DNA from: Deltaproteobacteria bacterium RBG_16_54_18
GTDB taxonomy: Bacteria; Desulfobacterota; B13-G15; RBG-16-54-18
Direction of reading: 5' to 3'
Length of the DNA stretch: 15,900 nucleotides
NCBI GenBank assembly: GCA_001797935.1
Contig: MGQT01000002.1
Span: 7,007-22,906 of the forward strand
The translations under genes were made by a program, and so were the position numbers. The first letter of the stretch is position 1; each line of letters opens with the position of its first letter. Below, one piece after another: positions 6,759-14,711 of the stretch. The notes beneath the pieces were generated by a model. It saw only the letters and a list, made by a program, of their open reading frames with translations, searched no databases and was not told where the DNA came from.

Positions 6759-7598
6759 GTGAAAAAAGACAGTCCCCGGATGATGGTACAGAAAATCATC
6801 CTTGTCACCCTCGCCTCCTTATTATTCCGCCTGGTCGCATTATGGGTCGTGCCTGACCCCTCGAAGCCGGCATTGGATACATCCCTTTTGGATGGTGTGT
6901 TCGCCGCCGTTGACCGTTACGTGCATGCCGCGCCTCAGAAAGAATTCGCGGGACCTACTCTCCGGGAAGATTCAGCAATACAAAAAATCAGGGACGAGCT
7001 GGTATCCAAGATACTTTCGGAGAGGGCGCTGAGCGATGAACACAAACCTCCCTTGCCCGGAGGAGGAATTTTCCCCCCGGGCAAACTCAACGAGCAAGAA
7101 AAGATGCGGCTTTTGGAGCGCTCACCTTTGTATCGTGAGCTGGAAAACGCGGCGCGCAATGAAGATCGGCTCATGGATTTTACCGACATCCCGGGGCCGA
7201 AGACGAGCGACGCCAAAGGAGGGGAGATTCTTATCCCTGAAGACATGGAGGCCCAGCGGATCATTGCAGCGTTGAAGCAGGCGGCGAAGGAAGAGGCGGC
7301 GCAAAAACCTATTGCAGCCGCCGCCTTGGGCATCAAGGGGCCGGCAGCTGGCCGTCAAATCAGTTATCGTCCTCCCCCCCTCGCCGTGAAGGCCGCGCAG
7401 GAAGCTGAGCGGCTTATTAAGTTTTGGGTCCTCCCGGACGGCACCGTAGCCAAGGTTATCCCCCTTGTTGCAGACGAAGGCCGTATAACGCTGGCGGCTA
7501 TTGCGCAGATCAAAAAATATCACTTTTCCCCTCTCCCCCATAATGTCCTTCAGGAAGAGACGTGGGGGATTATACCGGTGAAATCGGTGTTGCCATGA
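6759..7598 (+). CDS. TonB-like protein: N-terminal membrane anchor and TonB C-terminal-type domain
   Basis: This 279-residue protein starts at GTG 6759 behind AAGGAGG (6749-6755); spacing is short but the site is strong. Residues 11-31 form one membrane segment, giving an inner-membrane protein with most of its mass in the periplasm. The middle (about 40-210) is charged, Ala/Glu-rich and only locally proline-rich (KPPLPGGGIFPPGK). The last 65 or so residues (FWVLPDGTVAKVIP, then LAAIAQIKKYHFSPLP) resemble the TonB C-terminal fold, which ends in a basic amphipathic helix and a closing strand. It is longer and less proline-rich than classical TonB, and no ExbB/ExbD is adjacent. It may be a TonB-like scaffold rather than an energy transducer. 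Its stop overlaps the next start (ATGA). Confidence 0.6.
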   Translation: MKKDSPRMMVQKIILVTLASLLFRLVALWVVPDPSKPALDTSLLDGVFAAVDRYVHAAPQKEFAGPTLREDSAIQKIRDELVSKILSERALSDEHKPPLPGGGIFPPGKLNEQEKMRLLERSPLYRELENAARNEDRLMDFTDIPGPKTSDAKGGEILIPEDMEAQRIIAALKQAAKEEAAQKPIAAAALGIKGPAAGRQISYRPPPLAVKAAQEAERLIKFWVLPDGTVAKVIPLVADEGRITLAAIAQIKKYHFSPLPHNVLQEETWGIIPVKSVLP

Positions 7599-7918
7599 AC
7601 CGTGTTGCGGAAAAGAAAAAGAACTGGGGGGTTCTCCTCTTGGCAGGGATTATTCTGCTCATCTGGTTTTTCTCCCTCTTCGGAGAGAAGGGGGTGATCA
7701 AAATCATCCAATTACGGCGGGAGCGCGATCAAATCCTCACCGACGTCAGCCGCATCCAAACGGAGAATAAGAAACTCCAAGAAGAGATCAAACGTTTGCG
7801 CGAAGACCCCCGCTATCTTGAGTCGGTAGCGAGGAACGATCTCGGCTTGATCAAGGATAATGAGATCCTTTTTATCTTCGAGGATAAAGGGGTTGCAAAA
7901 GAAAAAAAGAAAAATTAA
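7595..7918 (+). CDS. FtsB/DivIC-family septum formation initiator
   Basis: The ATG at 7595 overlaps the preceding stop by 4 nt and gives 107 residues; the in-frame start at 7562 lies inside the TonB-like gene and is less likely. The layout is typical of the family: a short basic cytoplasmic tail (NRVAEKKKNW), one membrane helix (about residues 13-28), a leucine-zipper-like coiled coil (about 38-68) and the conserved PRYLESVARNDLGLIKDNE block ending in a short hydrophobic strand. Such proteins bridge FtsL and FtsQ in the divisome. It sits between a TonB-like gene and a radical SAM gene rather than in a division cluster. The C-terminus ends in a run of lysines, from an A-rich stretch that continues into the gap. 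Confidence 0.8.
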   Translation: MNRVAEKKKNWGVLLLAGIILLIWFFSLFGEKGVIKIIQLRRERDQILTDVSRIQTENKKLQEEIKRLREDPRYLESVARNDLGLIKDNEILFIFEDKGVAKEKKKN

Positions 7919-7942
7919 TTTTTTTGTGGGATAGGAGAGGAA

Positions 7943-8815
7943 ATGAAATACGAAGGCGCCATATTTCGTCCACCTAGCGAGGCAGGAAGTTTAATCCTCC
8001 AGATCTCGGTCGGATGTTCGCACAACCGGTGCACCTTTTGCCCTTCCTATAAAGAAAAGCGATTTCGTATTAAGACCTTTCCTGAGATCAAAGAGGACAT
8101 CGACGAGGCGGCCCAGTCCGATTGGGCCATCGAACGGGTCTTCCTGGCCGACGGCGACTCCCTCATTATTCCGCAGCCGCGGTTAATGGAGGTGATGGAA
8201 TACCTCCGCGAGAAGCTCCCCCGTTTACGCAGGGTAGGAATATATGCCAATGCCAAAGGGATCCTCAAGAAGAAGCCGGAAGAACTCCAGGAGCTCAAGC
8301 AGACAGGGCTCGGAATCATCTATCTCGGCGTAGAATCGGGGGATCAGGTCGTATTGGACAGGATATGCAAAGGGACGACGGTTGAGAAGCTGGTGCAGGC
8401 CGGGAAAAAAGTCAAGGAGGCGGGGATCAAGCTTTCGGTGACGGTCCTGTTGGGCATCGGGGGGCGGGAACGCAGCAAGGATCATGCCATCGGTACCGGC
8501 AAGATTTTGACGGAGATGGACCCGAATTATGTGGGGGCCCTCTCCTTGATCATCGTCCCCGGCACGCCGCTCGCCGAGGAGATTGAGCGCGGTACGTTCC
8601 AGCTCCCGACGCCCTTTGAATTGATAGAGGAATTGAGGATCATGATCGAACACACGACGATGCACGGGCTCTTCTTCTCCAACCATGCCTCCAATTACCT
8701 CCCTATTAAGGCACGGCTCCCCAAGGAAAAAGCGGCAACCCTTGAACTCATCGATCAGGTGTTAGCCAAGAAGGACCCCGCCTTGTTGCGGCCCGAGCAC
8801 TACCGAGCCCTCTAG
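7943..8815 (+). CDS. Radical SAM protein with CX4CX2C cluster motif
   Basis: A clear ribosome site (AGGAGAGG, about 7933-7940) precedes the ATG at 7943. The 290-residue protein opens with MKYEGAIFRPPSEAGSLILQ and carries C25, C30 and C33 in GCSHNRCTFC, so the 4Fe-4S ligands are spaced CX4CX2C instead of the usual CX3CX2C. LADGDSL around 70 and the LGVESGD block near residue 127 match radical SAM barrel strands that bind S-adenosylmethionine. I recall uncharacterised radical SAM proteins of anaerobes with the same GCSHNKCTFC signature, but their substrate is not known to me. It is followed after 1 nt by a thioesterase and preceded by FtsB, giving no clear pathway. Family is firm, function unknown. 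Confidence 0.85.
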   Translation: MKYEGAIFRPPSEAGSLILQISVGCSHNRCTFCPSYKEKRFRIKTFPEIKEDIDEAAQSDWAIERVFLADGDSLIIPQPRLMEVMEYLREKLPRLRRVGIYANAKGILKKKPEELQELKQTGLGIIYLGVESGDQVVLDRICKGTTVEKLVQAGKKVKEAGIKLSVTVLLGIGGRERSKDHAIGTGKILTEMDPNYVGALSLIIVPGTPLAEEIERGTFQLPTPFELIEELRIMIEHTTMHGLFFSNHASNYLPIKARLPKEKAATLELIDQVLAKKDPALLRPEHYRAL

Positions 8816-8816
8816 G

Positions 8817-9278
8817 ATGAGGAAGTCTGTGAGCAAACGGGATCTCACGGCGGACGCGGGCGTTGAGCTTGATCTGCGGGTACGCTACGCGGAAACCGAT
8901 CGCATGGGCGTCGTCTACTATGCCAATTATTTTGTCTGGTTTGAGATGGGCAGGGCGGAATATTGCCGCCGTCTGGGTTTTCGCTACCTCGAGCTCGAGG
9001 AATTAGGCTATCGCCTGGTGGTGGCTGAGGCACATTGCACATATCACAAACCCGCTCGCTATGATGATGTCGTCACGGTGCATACCTTCCTGCACAAACT
9101 TGCGCGACGCTTGATCACCTTCGGGTATCGGGTCGTGCGGAAAGGACCAACGGAAACGCTGGTAGAAGGCGAGACCACGCACCTCTGCCTTGACGCCGCG
9201 GGGAAGATTAAATCTATCCCTGAACCTTTTCATAGGTATCTCGGTCAAAACCCCTCCCGCCACGACTCCCATGCGTAG
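8817..9278 (+). CDS. YbgC/FadM-type 4-hydroxybenzoyl-CoA-family acyl-CoA thioesterase
   Basis: This 153-residue hotdog-fold protein has the family signature near residues 22-46: RVRYAETDRMGVVYYANY followed by FEMGRAEYCR. The aspartate in ETDRMG is the expected catalytic residue. Later YHKPARYDDVV and the PTETLVEGETTHLCLD strand are typical of the fold. It should hydrolyse acyl-CoA or acyl-ACP thioesters in the cytosol. YbgC-type proteins often travel with Tol-Pal envelope genes, so a TonB-like and an FtsB-like gene nearby fit, although no tol genes are here. ATG 8817 lies 1 nt after the radical SAM stop; an in-frame GTG at 8829 is an alternative. Its last 8 nt overlap the start of the next gene. 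Confidence 0.85.
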   Translation: MRKSVSKRDLTADAGVELDLRVRYAETDRMGVVYYANYFVWFEMGRAEYCRRLGFRYLELEELGYRLVVAEAHCTYHKPARYDDVVTVHTFLHKLARRLITFGYRVVRKGPTETLVEGETTHLCLDAAGKIKSIPEPFHRYLGQNPSRHDSHA

Positions 9279-10815
9279 GGTCATTCTCCTTCTACCACTC
9301 CTTTTCGTACTGGCATGTGGTGCGCGGGAAAACCTCCCTGGCATAGGGATACGCGTCGGCATCGAGGGAAGCATCGCCACCCTCGATCCCCGGTTGGCAG
9401 TGGAGGCCAGGGCCATGCAGATCGCCCCTCTCCTCTACAATGCTCTGTTGCAGATGGACGAAAAGGGGCGCTTAACACCCGACCTTGCCCAATCGTGGTC
9501 TCAACCTGATGCCACGACCTATCTCTTCAGACTGCGCCAGGGTGTATACTTCCACGATGGCAGAGAGGTCACGGCCGACGATGTACGCGCCACCTACACC
9601 TTCATTATGGATCCCCACCATGGCTCGCCCCGGCGTGGGTCGTATGCGGCGGTAAGCCGCATCGAGGTCGTTGATCGTTATACCGTCCGATTCGTTTTAA
9701 AGACAATATACGTCTCCTTTCCTTATGCCCTCACCGTGGGGATTTGCCCGCAGGGAAGTCCGGCAGGGCTCAAGACCCCCCCTGTCGGGTCAGGGCCTTT
9801 TCGCCTCGAACGGTGGCGACCGGGCGAAGAGTTAGTGCTGGCGGCGAACCCCCGGTATCACGGCGGGAGACCCGGGCTCGATTGGATCCAGTTTCGGGTC
9901 CTGGTTAATACCACCACGCGCCTGTTGGAGATGAAAAAAGGAGAGGTGGACCTGTTGCAGAACTGTGTGCCCGCTTATGCGGTGAAATTCATGCACCGGA
10001 TTCCCGGTATACGGATCCTGCAGGCGCCGGGGATCACCTATCAGTATTTAGGGTATAATCTGACCGATCCCATCCTGAGGCACAAGGAGGTACGTCAGGC
10101 CATCTCGTATGCCATTGATCGGGAGGCCATCATCTCCCACACCCTGAAGGGGTTGGCGGTAAAGGCCGACGGGATGATACTCTCTCCCTTCAATTGGGCC
10201 TATGAGGGAGATATTCAAAAATACGCGTATGAGCCCGAGCGGGCCAAGGAGTTGTTAAACGCCGCAGGTTTCCCCGATCCCGATGGCGATGGCCTCCGCG
10301 TGCGGTTTTCCCTTTCGTATAAGACATCCACCGACATGGAGGCGCTGGAAATCGCCCAGATCATCAAGGGGTACCTACAGGCGGTGGGAATCGGCCTGGA
10401 GGTACGCAGCTTTGAGTGGGGTACCTTTTTCGGCGACATCACGAAGGGGAATTTTCAGGTCTATTCCCTCCGGTGGGTAGGAGTCGTGGACCCGGATATA
10501 TTCTATTATCTCTTTCACTCGAGCAGCGTCCCCCCCGACGGCGCCAACCGGGGCAGATACCTTAACGTCGCGTTGGATCGGCTCTTGGAGCTGTCGCGGC
10601 GCACCATCGATCAGACACGGCGCCGGGAACTATACAGTCGCATACAAAAGATCCTGGCAGCCGATGCCGTCTATACGAGCCTCTGGTACCGCGACAATCT
10701 GGTGGTTATCAGAGAAGGGTTTCGCAAATTTCGCATCTATACCGGGGGAGAATATACATCATTGCAACACATTGCAAGGGAGGCCTCTGATGTTCCGGCG
10801 GTCGTGCTGCCTTAG
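9271..10815 (+). CDS. ABC transporter family 5 solute-binding lipoprotein (second copy)
   Basis: ATG 9271 overlaps the thioesterase stop and gives 514 residues. The N-terminus MRRVILLLPLLFVLAC is a lipoprotein signal with lipid-modified C16, although leucine at -2 is not the ideal lipobox residue. An upstream in-frame start at 9190 would bury this signal and was rejected. SBP_bac_5 landmarks are present: LLYNALLQMD, LAQSWSQPD, RLRQGVYFHDGREVTADDV, VGSGPFRLERW, VRQAISYAIDREAI and DPDGDG. It resembles the protein at 4926-6551 in layout but differs widely in sequence and uses a lipid anchor, so they are distant paralogues at best. It would capture a peptide-like ligand for the DppB-like permease encoded two genes downstream. 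Confidence 0.88.
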   Translation: MRRVILLLPLLFVLACGARENLPGIGIRVGIEGSIATLDPRLAVEARAMQIAPLLYNALLQMDEKGRLTPDLAQSWSQPDATTYLFRLRQGVYFHDGREVTADDVRATYTFIMDPHHGSPRRGSYAAVSRIEVVDRYTVRFVLKTIYVSFPYALTVGICPQGSPAGLKTPPVGSGPFRLERWRPGEELVLAANPRYHGGRPGLDWIQFRVLVNTTTRLLEMKKGEVDLLQNCVPAYAVKFMHRIPGIRILQAPGITYQYLGYNLTDPILRHKEVRQAISYAIDREAIISHTLKGLAVKADGMILSPFNWAYEGDIQKYAYEPERAKELLNAAGFPDPDGDGLRVRFSLSYKTSTDMEALEIAQIIKGYLQAVGIGLEVRSFEWGTFFGDITKGNFQVYSLRWVGVVDPDIFYYLFHSSSVPPDGANRGRYLNVALDRLLELSRRTIDQTRRRELYSRIQKILAADAVYTSLWYRDNLVVIREGFRKFRIYTGGEYTSLQHIAREASDVPAVVLP

Positions 10816-12637
10816 CGCACTCCTGCTTCTCTTTATCGTGACGGGCGGCTGCATCATGCAAAAGGCGGCGCTGCGCGAAGGAAGGGGAATGTGGGTAGTG
10901 AGGTTTCAGCTCAACTCCCCCCCTGCCCTCGATCAGGTCGTGGATGATGCTCGACAGGAAAAGTTCAATCTCCTCTTCGTGCAGGTCAACGGACGCAGTG
11001 ATGCCTATTATCGTTCCCCATTCGTGCCGCGCGCCGAGTCCCTGGCCGAGCAGCCGGATAGCTTCGATCCTCTCGACTATGTGCTGCAGCGGGGTCACGA
11101 CGCCGGATTGCAGATCCACGCGTGGCTCAATGCCCTCTATGCGTGGCCCTACCCTCCCCCCTACCCCCTCTCCCCCCAGCACGTGGTCAATAGCCACCCG
11201 GAATGGCTGATCTGGGACGACGAGGGGAGGACGCTCAGCCAGTACACGCAGAATGAGCGGGTCCGCGAGTCGAGCGAAGGCCTTTACCTTGACCCGGCCA
11301 ATCCCCTGGTACGAGATTATATCCTGCGGGTGTGCCGGGAGATCGTCCAGGAATACGATGTCGACGGCATTCACCTCGATTTCATCCGTTATCCCGGCTC
11401 ACGCTGGGGATACAATCAAATACCGGTGGAGACATTTATCCAGCGCTGGGGGGTAGACCCCCGCCTCCTCTCCGTCTGGGTAAGAAACCCCACCCCGGAA
11501 AAATTTATCGAGGGGAAACTCCCGCTCCATTTGCGCTGGCAGTACTATTACTATTCCTTGTGGGCGGAGCAGAAGAGCGGCTATATCACCGCCCTGGTCA
11601 AGGATATCCGCCGGGAGGTAAAATCCATCCGGCGGGGGGTCATCATCTCGGCGGCGGTCTTCCCCGACCCGCAGGTGGCTTACTATCTCAAAGGTCAGGA
11701 TTGGCATACGTGGATGGAACAAGGGTATCTGGACCTCCTGGTCCCTATGACCTACCACGGCGATCCGCACCGGGTGATGGCCGAGATGGCCGAGGCCAAA
11801 AAAAGGGCGCAAGGACGCCTCGTGTACGCCGGCCTCGGGGCCTGGATCAAGGCCCCCTATGAGATCGCGGAGGAGGTAGAGGGGCTCAAGGGGATAGGGA
11901 TGGACGGTTTCACCTATTTCTCCTACCAGGGCATGAAGGAATGCGATGAGGAGTATCTCAAACAGGTCTCGTGCCTTCTGCATCGCGACCGTGTCACTCC
12001 TCCCCGCCTGCGAGAGGGCGACCCTGCTCCCCTTCAGACCACAACGGATGGCGCGGAACTACTCTTGCGATCATTAAAAAGGCAGTTCTTTTCCCTTGAG
12101 GACTATCAAAACCTCCTTAATCGCTTGGGCATGACCGAGGACACCCTGCGGGAGCGCCTCCGCCAGGAGGCGGCAACCTTTGAGCGCATCACGCAAGAAC
12201 TCTATGCTCGCGCCGTGCCGTCGTCTGAGCAAACGGTACTCCTCCCCCGCAGCGTCGAAGTACAGGTGATTTCGCGCGCCGCCCATCCGCAGGACGCCCC
12301 CCAAACCCGCCAGGAGGTCTATCTCACTCTGCAGGAGGCTTATGCGCGACTGAGGAAAGGTGATGACTTCGTCCGCGTCGCCAAACAATATGCGCAGTGG
12401 GGTGGGGCGACCACGGATAAGGTCTTCTTGCAAGATGGCTGGAACCATACGGCTATCATTTCTGCCCTCAAGGAAGGAAACTTTACCCCGGTGCTCGAAG
12501 TCCCCAGCGGCTATGCGATCTATAAGATCATAAAATTTCATCCGGCGGAACAACGAGTCTACGGCAAACTTCCCGTGTGGCTCAAGCGAGTGGCCTTCCA
12601 AGAACGGTTGGCCCGTTTGATCGGGCACAGAAAATGA
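10790..12637 (+). CDS. Lipoprotein fusing a GHL10-type glycosyl hydrolase with a SurA/parvulin-like tail
   Basis: The start ATG 10790 overlaps the previous gene by 26 nt and follows an AGGGAGG ribosome site; it gives 615 residues. MFRRSCCLSALLLLFIVTGGC is a lipoprotein-like signal with C21. Residues about 32-395 match the GHL10/YngK-like barrel: RGMWVVR, FVQVNGRSDAYY, a Pro/Tyr-rich loop at 118-127, and the strand DGIHLDFIRYP with D197 as likely catalytic acid, then LVPMTYH and FTYFSYQGM. These enzymes are linked to cell-wall glycan cleavage. Residues 425-475 look like the helical N-domain of SurA/PrsA, and 485-583 like a parvulin domain (LRKGDDFVRVAKQY, then ALKEGNFTPVLEVPSGYAIYKI). The parvulin active-site histidine motif is not evident, so this tail may only chaperone. 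Between a binding protein and a permease gene. Confidence 0.75.
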   Translation: MFRRSCCLSALLLLFIVTGGCIMQKAALREGRGMWVVRFQLNSPPALDQVVDDARQEKFNLLFVQVNGRSDAYYRSPFVPRAESLAEQPDSFDPLDYVLQRGHDAGLQIHAWLNALYAWPYPPPYPLSPQHVVNSHPEWLIWDDEGRTLSQYTQNERVRESSEGLYLDPANPLVRDYILRVCREIVQEYDVDGIHLDFIRYPGSRWGYNQIPVETFIQRWGVDPRLLSVWVRNPTPEKFIEGKLPLHLRWQYYYYSLWAEQKSGYITALVKDIRREVKSIRRGVIISAAVFPDPQVAYYLKGQDWHTWMEQGYLDLLVPMTYHGDPHRVMAEMAEAKKRAQGRLVYAGLGAWIKAPYEIAEEVEGLKGIGMDGFTYFSYQGMKECDEEYLKQVSCLLHRDRVTPPRLREGDPAPLQTTTDGAELLLRSLKRQFFSLEDYQNLLNRLGMTEDTLRERLRQEAATFERITQELYARAVPSSEQTVLLPRSVEVQVISRAAHPQDAPQTRQEVYLTLQEAYARLRKGDDFVRVAKQYAQWGGATTDKVFLQDGWNHTAIISALKEGNFTPVLEVPSGYAIYKIIKFHPAEQRVYGKLPVWLKRVAFQERLARLIGHRK

Positions 12638-13557
12638 GGAGTTTTTTCTTACGAAGGTTGGCGGTACTTATTCCCACCGTGCTGGGCGCCATCACGCTTG
12701 TATTTTTCTTCCTCCATATGATACCGGGCGACCCCGTCGAGGTAATGCTCGGTGAGACTGCTCAGCAGGCAGACAAGGAACGGTTGCGAGAGGAATTGGG
12801 GTTAAACCTCCCGCTGCACGTGCAATATGGCAATTTTCTGATAAAGATCGCGCAAGGGGATCTGGGTGAATCCTATTTCTATCGCCGTCCGGTGGCACAC
12901 GTGATCGCCGAGCGTATCCCCGCTACGATGGAACTGGCGCTGGTGGCCTTTGTGGTTGCGGGACTGATCGCCATCCCCCTCGGGATTATCGCCGCCCTGC
13001 GAGAGGGAACAACCGTGGACAATCTCTCCGTCCTCTTCTCCTTGGTGGGAGTCTCGATGCCTAATTTTTGGTTAGGGCCGCTGCTCATTATTCTTTTTTC
13101 TCTTAAGCTGGGGTGGTTCCCCGTCTCGGGAAGAACAGGGGTGGCAAGTCTCGTGTTGCCCGCGGTCACGCTGGGCATCGGCTTGGCCGCCCTCCTCTCC
13201 CGCATGACCCGTGCGAGCCTCCTGGAACGATTGGGAGAGGATTATCTCACCGTGGCCCGGGCCAAGGGGCTCCCCGAGTGGAAGGTAATTCTCAAGCACG
13301 CCCTGCGAAACGCCCTCATCCCCATCATCACGGTGATGGGACTGCAAATCGGGGTGCTTCTGTCAGGTGCCATCATCACGGAAAATGTCTTCGCCTGGCC
13401 GGGGATCGGCACCCTCTTGATCAATGCCATTGAGGCACGAGATTACCCCGTGGTACAGGGGTGCGTCCTCTTGATCAGCCTCAGTTACGTGGTAGTGAAC
13501 CTGATAACCGACCTCGTCTACGGGTGGGCAGATCCGCGTATCCGTCTGCGTGGTTGA
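12634..13557 (+). CDS. ABC transporter permease, DppB/OppB type
   Basis: The ATG at 12634 overlaps the upstream stop (ATGA) and gives 307 residues, the family's standard length. The N-terminal LRRLAVLIPTVLGAITLVFF membrane helix is followed by HMIPGDPVEVMLG and LGLNLPLHVQY, both hallmarks of DppB. The ATPase-contact EAA loop reads ARAKGLPEWKVILKHALRNA, followed by FAWPGIG and a C-terminal ADPRIRLRG. About six membrane helices are expected. It should form the inner-membrane channel with a DppC-type partner. None follows: the next gene is a HAD hydrolase after 25 nt. The partner permease and two ATPases must be elsewhere, or the transporter is unusual. The nearest binding proteins are those at 9271 and 4926. 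Confidence 0.9.
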   Translation: MRSFFLRRLAVLIPTVLGAITLVFFFLHMIPGDPVEVMLGETAQQADKERLREELGLNLPLHVQYGNFLIKIAQGDLGESYFYRRPVAHVIAERIPATMELALVAFVVAGLIAIPLGIIAALREGTTVDNLSVLFSLVGVSMPNFWLGPLLIILFSLKLGWFPVSGRTGVASLVLPAVTLGIGLAALLSRMTRASLLERLGEDYLTVARAKGLPEWKVILKHALRNALIPIITVMGLQIGVLLSGAIITENVFAWPGIGTLLINAIEARDYPVVQGCVLLISLSYVVVNLITDLVYGWADPRIRLRG

Positions 13558-13582
13558 GACGCAGTGAAACACAAAAACGGTA

Positions 13583-14236
13583 ATGGGAAAACAGAAACCA
13601 TATCTCTCCTTTGACCTGGATGGCACGCTGGTCGAACTTGCTTTTACCGAATTGGTCTGGCACCACGGTATCCCCGCGCTCTATGCCCTTAAGACAGGCC
13701 TGGATCCGGCACAGGCCCGAGCGCACGTACTGGAAGAATATCGCAAGGTGGGAGATGGAGCCTTGGAATGGTACGATCTCGCTTATTGGTTTAGATTTTT
13801 TGACCTCCCCGGCACGGGAGGGGATCTGTTAAAACAATACGCGTCGGAAGTGCGCGTCTATCCCGAGGTCCACGAGGTGCTCGGCATGCTGCGTGAACAC
13901 TTTACGCTCATTATCCTGTCCAACGCCGCCCAAGCGTTCATCGAGGTCGAAATGAGAGAAGGTGCGCTGGCGAGCTATTTCGCGCACGTCTTTTCCGCTA
14001 CCTCAGACTTCAGGCTGGTCAAAAAGAGCCCGGCGTTTTACCGGATGATATGTGAGCACTTGCAGATAGACCCCCCGCATTTAATCCACGTCGGCGATCA
14101 TCGTGAATTCGATTATCAAATTCCCCGCAGCCTCGGGATAACTGCCTTGCATCTCGACCGCAGGGGAGAACAAAGGGACTCCGGTGTCCTCGCGGATCTC
14201 TCGTTTCTCCCGCAGGTCCTCGGCAGGCAGAGGTAA
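13583..14236 (+). CDS. HAD-superfamily hydrolase
   Basis: This 217-residue protein has the four HAD motifs in order: FDLDGTL near the N-terminus with the nucleophile D10 and D12, LSNA (motif II) near 112-115, the lysine region KKSP (motif III) near 148-151, and GDHREFD (motif IV) near 171-177. A helical cap lies between motifs I and II, making it a C1-cap phosphatase-like member. It probably removes phosphate from a small molecule in the cytosol; substrate cannot be told. The ATG at 13583 follows the permease by 25 nt and has only a weak ribosome site. It ends 110 nt before the next gene, so it is the likely last gene of the long operon. Confidence 0.85.
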   Translation: MGKQKPYLSFDLDGTLVELAFTELVWHHGIPALYALKTGLDPAQARAHVLEEYRKVGDGALEWYDLAYWFRFFDLPGTGGDLLKQYASEVRVYPEVHEVLGMLREHFTLIILSNAAQAFIEVEMREGALASYFAHVFSATSDFRLVKKSPAFYRMICEHLQIDPPHLIHVGDHREFDYQIPRSLGITALHLDRRGEQRDSGVLADLSFLPQVLGRQR

Positions 14237-14346
14237 TAAGGGTTAAGATTTCCGCTCAACGAGGGTGGCCCGCTTCGTATTCGCCGGTTGCGTGCGCGGA
14301 ACAACTGTGATAGGTAAAGACGGAACAAACAGGAGGAGGTACGTAC

Positions 14347-14691
14347 ATGAATGACGCCGGTGTATTTCTGCAACCCCTGCTCGGCTCGGTAGTCCCGTGG
14401 CTCTATTATGCATCACCTTTCTGGACCGCCTTCGGCCTCATAGGGAATTTTTTATTCAGCCTCAGGTTTGTTGTCCAGTGGCTCTATTCAGAAAAGAAAA
14501 AGGAATTGGTCGTGCCGGACGTCTTCTGGCATTTCAGCCTCTGGGGAAGCGTGATCACGCTGATCTACGCCCTCCACGTCGATAAGCTGCCTGTAATTTT
14601 GGGATATTTTTTCCTTCCCCTACTCTATGCCCGCAGCCTCATCCTGTTGTCACGCGGCAAGCGGCGTCAAAAGGGAACAAAAAAGGCGTGA
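14347..14691 (+). CDS. Stand-alone LAB_N (lipid-A-disaccharide synthase N-terminal) membrane protein
   Basis: This 114-residue protein has a strong ribosome site (AGGAGGAGG, about 14331-14339) before ATG 14347. It shows three hydrophobic segments (about 17-40, 62-77, 83-100) and the LAB_N signature: GNFLFSLRFVVQWLYSEKKK, then PDVFWHFSLWGS and a LPVILGYFF helix. Such domains occur fused to LpxB or as small proteins beside lipid A glycosyltransferases. Here it stands alone next to a HAD hydrolase, with no glycosyltransferase in view. It may assist lipid carrier or lipid A modification in the inner membrane; this is inference. The 110-nt gap before it shows no convincing promoter, so it may be co-transcribed with the genes upstream. 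Confidence 0.8.
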   Translation: MNDAGVFLQPLLGSVVPWLYYASPFWTAFGLIGNFLFSLRFVVQWLYSEKKKELVVPDVFWHFSLWGSVITLIYALHVDKLPVILGYFFLPLLYARSLILLSRGKRRQKGTKKA

Positions 14692-14711
14692 GGGCCTATG
14701 ATGTATTGTCC

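Noticed and set aside
7899..7928. A-run followed by T-run as a terminator after the FtsB-like gene
   Set aside because: There is no GC-rich stem, and the next gene starts 24 nt later with a good ribosome site.
10664..10789. N-terminal extension of the glycosyl hydrolase gene
   Set aside because: It lies inside the preceding solute-binding-protein gene and would place the lipoprotein signal internally; ATG 10790 has a ribosome site.
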